From: JASHPR01 sp963795055
Lineage (GTDB): Bacteria > Actinomycetota > Actinomycetes > Streptosporangiales > Streptosporangiaceae
Length of the DNA stretch: 64,000 bases
Assembly (NCBI GenBank): GCA_963795055.1
Contig: CAWCGJ010000003.1
Coordinates: 101,362 to 165,361, forward strand
Reading direction: 5' to 3'
Part shown: piece by piece, positions 18,443 through 26,606 of the stretch
Layout: every line of letters starts with the position of its first letter
Numbering within the stretch: the first letter of the stretch is position 1
The notes under the pieces: generated by a model
Told to the model about the DNA's origin: nothing
Database searches by the model: none
The model's input: only the letters and a program-made list of their open reading frames with translations
Program-made: the position numbers and the translations under genes

Positions 18443-19282
18443 GCGCGGGAGCGGCTGCGCACGGCCCGGGGCTTCGTCTTCGACCTGGACGGGACCCTGG
18501 TGCTCGGCGACCGCCACAACCGCGGGCTGGCGCCGCTGCCCGGCGCGCTGGAGATCACCCGGTGGGCGGCGCGGCGCCGGCGGCCGTTCGTGGTGTTCAC
18601 CAACGGCACCACCAAGACGCCGCAGGAGCTGGCGCGGACGCTGCGGGGGATCGGCTTCGACCTGCCGGACGACGCGGTGATGACCCCGGCCAGCAGCGCG
18701 GTGCGGGTGCTCACCCGGCGCGGGCACCGCCGGGTGCTGGTCCTGGGCGGGGAGGGCCTCACCGTCCCGCTGCTCGAAGCGGGGCTCGAGGCGGTGCCGG
18801 CCGCGGGCGAGCCGAAGCCCCGGGCGGACGCGGTGCTCGTGGGCTGGTACCCGGACTTCACCCTGGCCGTGCTCGAGGGCGCCTGCCACGCGGTCTGGGG
18901 CGGCGCCGAGGTCTACACCGCCTCGCAGTCGATGTTCTTCGCGACCGCGCAGGGCCGGGCGATCGGCACCTCCCGCGCGATCTCGGCGATGCTCCGCAGC
19001 CTGACCGGCTGCCGGGTGCGCCTGGTCGGCAAGCCGTCGCTGGACGCGCTGCGCAGCGCCGCCGGGCGCCTCGGCCTGCGCCCGGCCGAGCTGGCCGTCG
19101 TGGGTGACGACCCCGAGCTCGAGGTGCCGATGGCGCACCGGGGCCGCGCGCTGGCCATCGCCGTGGCGTCCGGGCTCGGCGGCGCCGGAGCCTACGATCA
19201 CCTGCCCCCGGCCCGGCGCCCGCACCTGCAGGTGCGCGGGGTCGACGAGCTGCTGTCCATCTGCCAGGAGGAGGAACCGTGA
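18338..19282 (+). CDS. HAD-superfamily IIA phosphatase (NagD/phosphoglycolate phosphatase-like)
   Basis: 314-residue phosphatase. Motif I is FVFDLDGTLVL (about residues 45-55), motif II VVFTNGTTKTP, the conserved lysine is in LVGKPSLDAL, and motif IV is VVGDDPELEVPMA; a C2-type cap lies between. The GTG at 18338 overlaps the carboxyltransferase stop by 8 bases. The N-terminus is a repetitive VPDHA segment with no counterpart in the family. As the last gene of the carboxylation operon it could hydrolyse a phosphorylated intermediate or a wasteful side product, but that is inference. GGAGGAA at its end precedes a 16-codon ORF starting GTG 19279. Confidence 0.75.
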   Translation: MPDHAVPDHASPDHAVPDHTVPDHAVPDHAVPDHGARERLRTARGFVFDLDGTLVLGDRHNRGLAPLPGALEITRWAARRRRPFVVFTNGTTKTPQELARTLRGIGFDLPDDAVMTPASSAVRVLTRRGHRRVLVLGGEGLTVPLLEAGLEAVPAAGEPKPRADAVLVGWYPDFTLAVLEGACHAVWGGAEVYTASQSMFFATAQGRAIGTSRAISAMLRSLTGCRVRLVGKPSLDALRSAAGRLGLRPAELAVVGDDPELEVPMAHRGRALAIAVASGLGGAGAYDHLPPARRPHLQVRGVDELLSICQEEEP

Positions 19283-19316
19283 GCCAGACCCGCGACTCCC
19301 CGGAGCGGGCGGCGTC

Positions 19317-19592
19317 ATGCGAGCGGTAGGCATCACCCGGTTCGGCGGTCCGACCGAGCGCTCGATCAAGATCATCCCGGTCTGGGTCGGCGACTACCTG
19401 CACGAGCGGGACAAGCTGCCCGGCCTGGCCCGCGGGCTGAGTAACGCCGAACTCGCCGCGGAGCTCACCCTCAGCGAGGCCACGGTCAAGACGCACGTGG
19501 GGCGCATCCTGGCCAGGTTGCAGCTCAGGGACCGGGTGCAGGCCGTGGTGCTGGCCTACCAGACCGGGCTGGTCGGCCCGGGGCCATCCTGA
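19317..19592 (+). pseudogene. Chimeric gene debris: quinone-oxidoreductase start joined to NarL-type HTH
   Basis: One open frame of 91 codons holds pieces of different families. MRAVGITRFGGPTE looks like the start of a zinc-type quinone oxidoreductase. After a short unassigned stretch, ARGLSNAELAAELTLSEATV then HVGRILARLQLRDRVQAVVL is the C-terminal HTH of a NarL response regulator, close to the intact one at 56933-57598. Neither part is complete. It overlaps the end of the AAA ATPase gene on the other strand. It looks like a recombination scar downstream of the carboxylation operon. Confidence 0.6.
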
Positions 19593-21006
19593 GGCCTCGG
19601 TCGAGGTCATCTTCGTCGGAGCCGAGCAGGGAACGGGTCAGCACATGGTGCTCGCTGTTCATCTCGTCGAGCACCGTGGTGAAGTACTCGCCGCGCAGCA
19701 CGGGCGGGCGCTCGCCGGCCCGCAGCGATACCAGCACCGTTCGCCTGATCAGTTCCTTGATGAAGGAGGCGGTCACGCCGTCGGTGGCCGCTGCTACTTC
19801 GGCGGCGTCCGCTTCCATGGCCAGGTCCCGCGCGTACAGCCGGAGCAGCCGTTCGCGGCAGGCGGCGTCGGGACGGGGGATCTCGATAGCGAGATCGACC
19901 CGGCCGGGGCGGTCGGCCAGCGCGATCTCCAGGATGTCCGCCCGGTTGGTGGTCAGCACGAACGTCACATCGGCGTCCGCGCCGACCCCGTCCATGGCTT
20001 CGAGCAGGGAGAACAGCAGCGGATTACTGTCCGGGGTGAAGTCCCGGTCCATGCCGACGAGGTCGACGTCCTCCAGCACGACCATGGACGGCTGCAGGCC
20101 TCGGGCCAGGGCCGCGGCCTGGTCGATGAACCGGATGGACGTCCCGGTGAGCAGGATGACCGTGGTCGCGGTGAGCCGCCCGGCCAGGTAGCGCACGGTG
20201 TGCGTCTTGCCCGTCCCCGGCGGCCCGTGCAGCAGCAGGCCGCGCTTGAGATGCTGCCCCGCATCGAGCAGCTCCCGCGACAGGTCACCTATGCCGGCGA
20301 TGTGCTGCTCGACGGTCTCGAGCACGCCGTCGGGCAGCACGACGTCCTCGGCGGCGACCGTCGGCCGGGGCAGGAACGAGACCAGCTGGTTGCCGTGGTG
20401 CTCGCTGACACTGAAGCTGAGCACCTGGGCGCGGAACGCGTTGTGCGCGCGGATCAGCCGCCCGATCTCGTCGCGGGTGGCAGTGCCCGGCCCGGGATCC
20501 GCCGCGAGTATCTCCACGCTGCAGTGCGGCGGGCCGAACTCCTGCGTCGCGCGCAGGCCGATGACGACCGGTGCGCCATCGGGTGCGGCCGTCGCGATCA
20601 GGCCGAGCGTCACGACCGCGGTGTTCTCCTCCGGCCCGACCGCGGCGGTCCCGTAACTGGCGGCGCCGAACCGGACCATCGCAGTGTGCGTGGATAGCGT
20701 GATCATTGACAGCAGCCCTTCGCCCGGCCGATGGCCAGGTCCGGTGGCGCCGAACCAGGTGCCGGTGCTGCCGTGGACCGCGAGATAAGCGTTGACGCCC
20801 CGCTGCAGGTTCACGTGATCCCAGATCGGGAACCGCTCGGTGATCGGCACGATTTCCGACAGATCGCAGCCCAGATGGCCCGTCACGCGCGCTACCAGCT
20901 CATTCGGGCCGGCGTCCTCGGCCAGCGTCCTGGCCGCGATCTCGACGAGCTGGCGCAGGCCGCGGGCCAGGCCCCGGAGGTCTTCAGTATCCGGCTGAGT
21001 CGTCAC
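19525..21006 (-). CDS. AAA-family ATPase
   Basis: 493-residue protein with an uncharacterised N-terminal domain (about 1-215) and a central AAA module: GLLLHGPPGTGKTHTVRYLA (Walker A, about 255-274), MVVLEDVDLVGMD (Walker B), a sensor-1 type TFVLTTNRAD, and the arginine-rich DRPGRVD. A small helical lid follows. No membrane segment or protease domain is seen, so it may be a stand-alone remodeller. The last 25 residues are Pro/Arg-rich and overlap the opposite-strand debris. The partner is unknown. Confidence 0.75.
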   Translation of the reverse strand: MTTQPDTEDLRGLARGLRQLVEIAARTLAEDAGPNELVARVTGHLGCDLSEIVPITERFPIWDHVNLQRGVNAYLAVHGSTGTWFGATGPGHRPGEGLLSMITLSTHTAMVRFGAASYGTAAVGPEENTAVVTLGLIATAAPDGAPVVIGLRATQEFGPPHCSVEILAADPGPGTATRDEIGRLIRAHNAFRAQVLSFSVSEHHGNQLVSFLPRPTVAAEDVVLPDGVLETVEQHIAGIGDLSRELLDAGQHLKRGLLLHGPPGTGKTHTVRYLAGRLTATTVILLTGTSIRFIDQAAALARGLQPSMVVLEDVDLVGMDRDFTPDSNPLLFSLLEAMDGVGADADVTFVLTTNRADILEIALADRPGRVDLAIEIPRPDAACRERLLRLYARDLAMEADAAEVAAATDGVTASFIKELIRRTVLVSLRAGERPPVLRGEYFTTVLDEMNSEHHVLTRSLLGSDEDDLDRGLRMAPGRPARSGRPAPRPAPGP

Positions 21007-21075
21007 TTGTCCAGAATGCCCGAAACCCGCAGATCATGGCACCGTGTTTCCCCGGTCGTTCTCCGATCATCGCGA

Positions 21076-21143
21076 CTTTTCACGCGATCCAGTCATTTCC
21101 TGAGATGATATGTCCGGAATGTGAGCACGGATCCCATGAAAAG
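21076..21143. repeat. 68-bp dyad element, copy 2
   Basis: CTTTTCACGCG (21076-21086) and CCCATGAAAAG (21133-21143) are inverted arms with the same 68-bp span as the element at 13794-13861, to which it is inverted. It lies in the 3' end of metK and supplies an atypical tail to that protein, which suggests insertion. Confidence 0.6.
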
Positions 21144-22385
21144 ATGAAGATGATCACGGGGTCCCGGGGGAGCGAGGCCGGCCTGCTCGCGGAGGCGGGC
21201 CGCCTTGTCGGTGCGCTCCCAGGTGAAGTCCGGCTCGTCGCGGCCGAAGTGGCCGTAGGCGGCGGTGGGCCGGTAGATCGGCCGGAGCAGGTCGAGGTCG
21301 TCGCGCAGCGCGCCCGGGCGCAGGTCGAAGTTCTGCCGGACCAGCTCCAGGATGGCCGGCCGCGGGATCCGCTCGGTGCCGAACGTGTCCACGTGCAGGG
21401 ACAGCGGCCGGGCCATCCCGATCGCGTAGGCCACCTGGAGCTCGGCGCGGTCCGCCAGGCCCGCGGCCACGATGTTCTTGGCCACGTACCGCGCGCCGTA
21501 GGCCGCGGACCGGTCGACCTTGGACGGGTCCTTGCCGGACAGCGCGCCGCCGCCGTGCCGGGCCGACCCGCCGTAGGTGTCCACGATGATCTTCCTGCCG
21601 GTCAGCCCGGTGTCACCGCACGGGCCGCCCACCACGAAGCGCCCGGTCGGGTTCACGTAGAAGCTGCGGCGCAGGTCGGCCGGGTCGTACAGGTCGGCCG
21701 GCAGGACCTCGGTGACGACCTCGGTCCACAGGGCGTCGGGGAGCTTGTCTTCCGCGCCGTCGGCGTGCTGGGTGGAGATCAGCACCTTCTCGACCGCGAC
21801 GGGCTTGCCGTTCCCGTCGTAGCGGACGGTCACCTGCGTCTTGCCGTCCGGGCGCAGGTAGGGCAGCACCCCCGATTTGCGCGCCTCGGCCAGCCGCCGG
21901 GCCAGCCGGTGCGCGAGCGCGATCGGCGCGGGCATCAGCTCGGGCGTCTCGTTGGTCGCGTAGCCGAACATCATGCCCTGGTCCCCGGCGCCGATCTCGT
22001 CGTACCGGTCCGCCGCTGCCTCAGTGCCGCGGGTCTCGTGCGAGCGGTCGACCCCCTGGGCGATGTCGGGGGACTGCCGGTCCAGCGCGGTCATCACGCC
22101 CACGGCGTTGCCGTCGTAGCCGAGCTCGCCGGAGTCGTAGCCGATGTCGCAGATCGTGGCCCGGGCCAGGTCGGCGAAGTCGATGCGCGCCTCGCTGGTG
22201 ATCTCGCCCGCGATGACCACCAGTCCGGTCGTGACCAGCGTCTCGACCGCGACCCGCGAGGCCGGGTACTCCCGCAGCGCCGCGTCCAGGATCGTGTCGG
22301 AGATCTGGTCGGCGATCTTGTCGGGGTGCCCCTCGGTCACCGACTCCGAGGTGAAGTGGAACCCGTCCTGGTCGCGCTGGCTCAC
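21093..22385 (-). CDS. metK: S-adenosylmethionine synthetase
   Basis: Makes SAM from methionine and ATP. Seen: TEGHPDKIADQISDTILDA, GAGDQGMMFGYAT, and GGGALSGKDPSKVDRSAAY. The normal end is near REQAGL at about residue 405; about 25 further residues come from the 68-bp dyad element and look foreign. The GTG start overlaps the preceding TGA (GTGA). It is the last gene of the PucR operon. Whether it is the only metK in the genome cannot be judged here. Confidence 0.92.
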   Translation of the reverse strand: MSQRDQDGFHFTSESVTEGHPDKIADQISDTILDAALREYPASRVAVETLVTTGLVVIAGEITSEARIDFADLARATICDIGYDSGELGYDGNAVGVMTALDRQSPDIAQGVDRSHETRGTEAAADRYDEIGAGDQGMMFGYATNETPELMPAPIALAHRLARRLAEARKSGVLPYLRPDGKTQVTVRYDGNGKPVAVEKVLISTQHADGAEDKLPDALWTEVVTEVLPADLYDPADLRRSFYVNPTGRFVVGGPCGDTGLTGRKIIVDTYGGSARHGGGALSGKDPSKVDRSAAYGARYVAKNIVAAGLADRAELQVAYAIGMARPLSLHVDTFGTERIPRPAILELVRQNFDLRPGALRDDLDLLRPIYRPTAAYGHFGRDEPDFTWERTDKAARLREQAGLAPPGPRDHLHLFMGSVLTFRTYHLRK

Positions 22386-23473
22386 GTGGTTACCCCCTGG
22401 GGTTGGGCGGCATCGGAGTTCGGGGTCGTCGTGCCGAGCTCGGCACGGACCAGGGCCGCGCCGGCCACCATAGCGGCGAGCTTAGCGCGGGCGATGTCGG
22501 GCAGCAGGTGACGCAGCCCGCAGTCGGGATTGATCACCAGCTTCTCCGGGGCCACGAAGCGCAGCGCCCGCCGGATCCGCGCCGCGACCAGGTCCGGGGA
22601 CTCCACCTGCTCGGTCTTCACGTCGATCACGCCGAGCCCCAGGCCGCGGTCCCAGTGGTGCTGCTCGAGCAGGCCGAGGTCCTCGTCGCCGGTTCTCGCG
22701 AACTCCAGGGCCAGCTGGCCGACGTTGGCCTCCTTGACCGCCGGGAACAGGAAGTCGTAGTGCCCCTCCCACAGCGGCCGGGCGTACCGGTTGCCGTAGC
22801 AGACGTGCAGCGTCCAGCTGACGTCGGCGGCCTCGGTCACGATGTTGACCGCCTCGATGGCCAGCTCGACGTCCTCGGGATAGCCGGCCAGGAACGGCTC
22901 GTCGATCTGCAGCACCCGCGCGCCGGCCCGGGCGAGCTCCGCGGCCTCCGCGGCGAGGACGCGGGCCAGCGCCCGCACCAGGTCGGCGCGGTCGGCGTAA
23001 GCACCGCCCGACACCGTGCGGATCCGGTGGGCCAGCGAGTAGGGCCCGGTGATGGACAGCTTCACCGGCTGGTCGGTCAGCTGCCTGACGAACCGGAAGT
23101 CCTCGGCCAGCCCCAGATTCGCCCGGCCCGGGGCGGGCAGCGGCTGGCTGACCGTGACGTCGTAGTAGTCGAAGTAGTCGGCCTTGTCCGGCCGCGGGAT
23201 GTCCACGCCGGGGATCCGGGCCAGCAGGTAATCGACGTCGTTGTCGCGGCGCAGCTCTCCGTCGGAGACGATGTCGATGCCGGCCTGCTGCTGGTCCATG
23301 ACCGCGGCCTTGATCGCCATCTCGTGGATCTCGTCGAGGTAGCGCCGGCTGATCCGGTGCCGGTAGTAGTCGTTCCGCAGCTGGCCCAGCCACTCGGGCA
23401 CCGAGTACGACCCGATCACGGTGGTCGGAAGGAGGATGGTCCCGGCGGCACCGGTCCCCTGTGGCGCGGTCAT
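22382..23473 (-). CDS. Core MetE-type methionine synthase (C-terminal domain only)
   Basis: 363-residue zinc-dependent methyltransferase corresponding to the catalytic half of cobalamin-independent methionine synthase, like archaeal core-MetE proteins. Zinc ligands are all visible: H and C in LHVCYGN, E in ALEFARTG, C in INPDCGLRH. Without the N-terminal half the methyl donor is probably not the usual polyglutamyl methyl-THF; methylcobalamin or a protein-bound methyl is possible. ATG 23473 overlaps the upstream stop (ATGA). Confidence 0.8.
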   Translation of the reverse strand: MTAPQGTGAAGTILLPTTVIGSYSVPEWLGQLRNDYYRHRISRRYLDEIHEMAIKAAVMDQQQAGIDIVSDGELRRDNDVDYLLARIPGVDIPRPDKADYFDYYDVTVSQPLPAPGRANLGLAEDFRFVRQLTDQPVKLSITGPYSLAHRIRTVSGGAYADRADLVRALARVLAAEAAELARAGARVLQIDEPFLAGYPEDVELAIEAVNIVTEAADVSWTLHVCYGNRYARPLWEGHYDFLFPAVKEANVGQLALEFARTGDEDLGLLEQHHWDRGLGLGVIDVKTEQVESPDLVAARIRRALRFVAPEKLVINPDCGLRHLLPDIARAKLAAMVAGAALVRAELGTTTPNSDAAQPQGVTT

Positions 23474-24987
23474 TCGCGTACCGCGGCGGTCAGCGTCTTG
23501 ACGTTCGAGGACGGCCGCGCCGCGAACGGCGAGATCTTGACGTCGAACCCGGCCCGGCCGCCGATGTGGCGCAGCAGCGGGCCGTTGACCCAGTTCACCA
23601 CCGACCCGTCGTACTTGCCCGGGCCGAAGAACCCGGTCTGGTAGCGGTGGACGTCGTCGAGGAACAGGTCGTGGCACTGGAGCCGGCCGAACGGGTGCAG
23701 CAGCGGGAGGGTCTGCGCGAAGCTGCTCAGCGCCCCGTTGTTCACGTGGACCCGGATGTCACCGTAGGACTCCAGCTGGGAGCTCAGCAGCTCCCCGGTC
23801 AGGTCGGGGGTGACCTGGTACAGGTCCAGGCCCTCGAGCGGCCGGTACCGTTCGGCCAGCCGCAGCCCCGCCCAGGCCTCCCGCCAGAACGCCACGGCCT
23901 GCGCGGCGTCCCGGAAGTGCTGCGGCAGCGCCTCGCACAGCAGCTCGGGGCCGAGCCGGAGCAGCTTGTCGACCAGCTCGGGGACCTGCCCCGGCGACGC
24001 GGAGAACTGCTGCGCGATCCGCCCGGCCTCGGCTCCCGGCAGGTAGGCCCTGGTCTCGACCTGGTAGGTACGCCCCCCGATGCGGGCCACCTCGTCGCAG
24101 GGCAGGTTGTCGTAGACGTTGGAGATGTAGACGAGGAAGGCCTTGCCGCGCAGAAAGCCGAGGCTGACCGCGGGATGGGTGGCGTCGACGACGAGCGCGC
24201 TGACGTGGTCGCCGTGGTGGGCCACGGCCTTGAGGGCCCGGCCGAGCACGTGCGGCGAGTAGTCGCCCATGATGTAGTGCAGCCGGCGGTAGTAGTCGCG
24301 GCTGTGCGCCCGGGACAGCGTCACGAACTCGTCCAGCCAGGTCCGGGCCTGATTGCCGTTGCCCACCCCGAGTTCCACCACGTAGAGCTCGGGGGGCAGC
24401 GCGCTCCTGGCGTCCAGGTCGTCCCAGGTCTTGAAGATCTCCAGGATCAGCTCGCGGACGGCCGCGGTGTTCCTGGCGTCGCTCTCGCCCCCGGGCAGCG
24501 CCTGCTCGTAGTCGCGGCCCGTCGCCTGCTCCCACAGGGACAGCGCCTGCCAGTACAGCGCGTTGAACCGCCAGATGCGGCTGCGGCTGCCGGCCCCCCA
24601 GGGTTCCAGCGGCACCCGGGCGGAGCGGTTCGGATGCGCGTGCTCGTCCAGCAGTTCCCCGACGACCACCCGGAGGTCCGCCTCGGCGGCGCGGCGCAGG
24701 TCGATCGCTATCTCGAGGGCGGTCTCGGGACCGGCGTCGCGTTCGGGATCCTGATCGTCGTCCTGGCCCGGGGCGGCCACGGCGGCACGGGCCTGCCCGA
24801 GGACCGGGCGGTAGTCGGCGACCTCGCGGAAGCTGGAGCGGTACTGGATCCAGTCGCACACCACGGTCATCCGGGACAGGTCGACATCACTGGCGCACAG
24901 CGCCTCGATGACCGGCCCGAGGGCGGCGGTCACGTCGACCGGCTCCGTGCCGCGGAGCCTGCTCACCGGGCGCACGTCAACCCGCAT
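23470..24987 (-). CDS. Putative SAM-dependent methyltransferase (MidA-like)
   Basis: 505-residue protein. The class-I SAM motif is YVVELGVGNGNQARTWL near residue 215. It is followed by MGDYSPHVLGRAL, and VYISNVYDNLPCDE, an arrangement like MidA/PF02636 methyltransferases (ELGxGxG, then ExSP, then NExxDxxP). The N-terminal 150 residues are not assigned. ATG 24987 overlaps the metF end by 11 bases; the frame upstream of it does not look coding. Its place between metF and metE suggests that it uses the SAM made by the operon. The substrate is unknown. Confidence 0.6.
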   Translation of the reverse strand: MRVDVRPVSRLRGTEPVDVTAALGPVIEALCASDVDLSRMTVVCDWIQYRSSFREVADYRPVLGQARAAVAAPGQDDDQDPERDAGPETALEIAIDLRRAAEADLRVVVGELLDEHAHPNRSARVPLEPWGAGSRSRIWRFNALYWQALSLWEQATGRDYEQALPGGESDARNTAAVRELILEIFKTWDDLDARSALPPELYVVELGVGNGNQARTWLDEFVTLSRAHSRDYYRRLHYIMGDYSPHVLGRALKAVAHHGDHVSALVVDATHPAVSLGFLRGKAFLVYISNVYDNLPCDEVARIGGRTYQVETRAYLPGAEAGRIAQQFSASPGQVPELVDKLLRLGPELLCEALPQHFRDAAQAVAFWREAWAGLRLAERYRPLEGLDLYQVTPDLTGELLSSQLESYGDIRVHVNNGALSSFAQTLPLLHPFGRLQCHDLFLDDVHRYQTGFFGPGKYDGSVVNWVNGPLLRHIGGRAGFDVKISPFAARPSSNVKTLTAAVRE

Positions 24988-25939
24988 GGTCGGCCCTCCC
25001 CGCGGCCAGCATCGGGGCGAGGCCGGCCTGCCGCAGGATAACCGGGATGCGGTGCTCGGCGCCGACGGCCATGACGTGCACCCCGGCCAGGCCGGGGACC
25101 TGCGCGAGCTCGCTGATCGTCTCGGCGCAGATCGCGATGCCCTCGTCGGCGACCCGGTCCGGCGGAACGCCGCGCAGCCTGCGGGACACCGCGGCGGGCA
25201 CCTGCACGCCCGGCACGCCCTGCTCAAGATGGGCCAGCGCGCGCAGCGAGGCGATCGGCCCCACGCCGGCCAGGACGTGGCAACGCTCGTGCAGGCCCAG
25301 GTCGCGGACCTGCACCATCCACCCCGCGAACGCGGCGGCGTCGAACACGTACTGGGTCTGCACGAACCGCGCGCCGGCCGCGACCTTCTTGCCCAGGCGG
25401 GCCGCGCGGAAGTCCGCTGGCGGGGCCGACGGGTTCTCGACCGCGCCGAGGAACCAGCTCGGCGGGGGGGTGAGCTTGCGGCCGGACAGCAGCTTCCCCT
25501 CGTCGCGCATGGTCCGCGCGGTCCACAGCAGCTGCACGCTGTCCAGGTCGAACACCGGCTTGGCGCTGGCGTGGTCGCCGAACCGCGGATGATCGCCGGT
25601 CATCACCAGGATGTTCGGTATCCCCAGGGCCGACGCGCCCAGCAGGTCGGACTGCAGCGCGATCCGGTTGCGGTCCCGGCAGGTCATCTGCATGATCGGC
25701 TCGACCCCGGCGGCCAGCGCGGCCAGGCTCCCGGCCCAGTTGGCCAGGCGGACGGAGGCGCCCTGGTTGTCGGTGATGTTGACCGCCGCGACCCAGTCAC
25801 GCAGCGGCGCCACCTTGCGCCCGATCGCGCCGGCGTCCGCGCCGCGCGGCGGGCCGATCTCCGCCGTCACGGTGAACGCCCCGCTCTCCAGGGCCGCGCG
25901 GAAGGTGCCCGGGCGGGTCACGTCGTCGACTTCGGTCAT
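24977..25939 (-). CDS. metF: Methylenetetrahydrofolate reductase
   Basis: 320-residue flavin TIM-barrel enzyme interconverting methylene-THF and methyl-THF. Seen: FTVTAEIGPPRGADAG with the catalytic Glu, NITDNQGASVRLANWAGS, MQMTCRDRNRIALQSDLLGA, ILVMTGDHP and FVQTQYVFDAAAF. It overlaps metV by 4 bases (ATGA), so the two are probably made as partners, as in acetogen MetVF. The electron donor is not evident; no NADH-specific feature stands out. Confidence 0.88.
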   Translation of the reverse strand: MTEVDDVTRPGTFRAALESGAFTVTAEIGPPRGADAGAIGRKVAPLRDWVAAVNITDNQGASVRLANWAGSLAALAAGVEPIMQMTCRDRNRIALQSDLLGASALGIPNILVMTGDHPRFGDHASAKPVFDLDSVQLLWTARTMRDEGKLLSGRKLTPPPSWFLGAVENPSAPPADFRAARLGKKVAAGARFVQTQYVFDAAAFAGWMVQVRDLGLHERCHVLAGVGPIASLRALAHLEQGVPGVQVPAAVSRRLRGVPPDRVADEGIAICAETISELAQVPGLAGVHVMAVGAEHRIPVILRQAGLAPMLAAGRADHAG

Positions 25940-26508
25940 GCGCTTGCTTTCGGCCGGGGCAGGTCACTGTCGGTCCACAGGTCCTCGTCCCGGCCCTGCC
26001 AGTACCGGATCCATGAACTCTGCCCCCACAGCCGGTGATCAATCGGAAGCTGCAGTCGCAGCAGGTCATCGGGCCGGCCCTGGCTCTCGGCCCGCTCGAC
26101 CGCCTCCACCCACACGCACCGCATCTCCGGGTACACCTCGCAGCAGCCGTCGGCGCCCACCCCGCCGCAGGGCCCGTTGCGAAGCTGCTTAGGACAGGTC
26201 ATCGGGCAGGCGTAGCCGGTGGACGGCAGCGTGCACTGGCCGCACATCCGGCAGCCGAAGATTTCCTGCTTCACGCCCCTCTCGGCCGCGGTGAACAGGC
26301 GGCGCAGCCGCGGCCTGGCCTCCAGCCAGGCGGCCAGCCGCCGGTAGCCCGCGTTCGGCTCCAGCAGGTGATGCAGCAGGTACATCGAGCGCGCGGGCGC
26401 GCGGGGGGACACCGGCCGCGGCGAGGTGGCCGGGCTGGCGGGCGGTCCGGCCGCGGTGGCGGGTCTCGCCCCCGCCGCCCGCAGGCCGCCTGGCGTACTG
26501 CTATCCAT
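25936..26508 (-). CDS. MetV-like MTHFR C-terminal-domain protein
   Basis: 190-residue partner protein of MetF type. A Pro/Ala-rich N-terminus is followed by the PF12225-like domain with cysteine clusters: CRMCGQCTLPSTGYACPMTC, then RNGPCGG and DGCCEVYPEMRC. These probably bind zinc or an Fe-S cluster. In acetogens MetV pairs with MetF in methylene-THF reduction. Met42 (MYLLHHLLEPN, 26385) is an alternative start because the region before it is low-complexity. A 98-base gap with a hairpin separates it from the upstream gene. Confidence 0.75.
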   Translation of the reverse strand: MDSSTPGGLRAAGARPATAAGPPASPATSPRPVSPRAPARSMYLLHHLLEPNAGYRRLAAWLEARPRLRRLFTAAERGVKQEIFGCRMCGQCTLPSTGYACPMTCPKQLRNGPCGGVGADGCCEVYPEMRCVWVEAVERAESQGRPDDLLRLQLPIDHRLWGQSSWIRYWQGRDEDLWTDSDLPRPKASA

Positions 26509-26555
26509 TGGCTTCAGGATCGGAGCGCCGGGGTCATCCGATCAACATCCGGTTC

Positions 26556-26581
26556 CACAACGTCGCTCCCGGCTCGTTGTG
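26556..26581. terminator. Hairpin within the methyl operon
   Basis: CACAACG (26556-26562) pairs with CGTTGTG (26575-26581) around a 12-base loop in the only sizeable gap of the PucR operon. It may act as a partial terminator or an mRNA-processing or stabilising hairpin that sets different levels for the two halves. Confidence 0.4.
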
Positions 26582-26606
26582 CCGCCAGGACAATTGCCCA
26601 TAACGG

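Noticed and set aside
22386..22480. Riboswitch (SAM or cobalamin) before metK and metE
   Set aside because: The genes overlap, leaving no leader, and no riboswitch core was seen upstream of the operon at 29888-30028.
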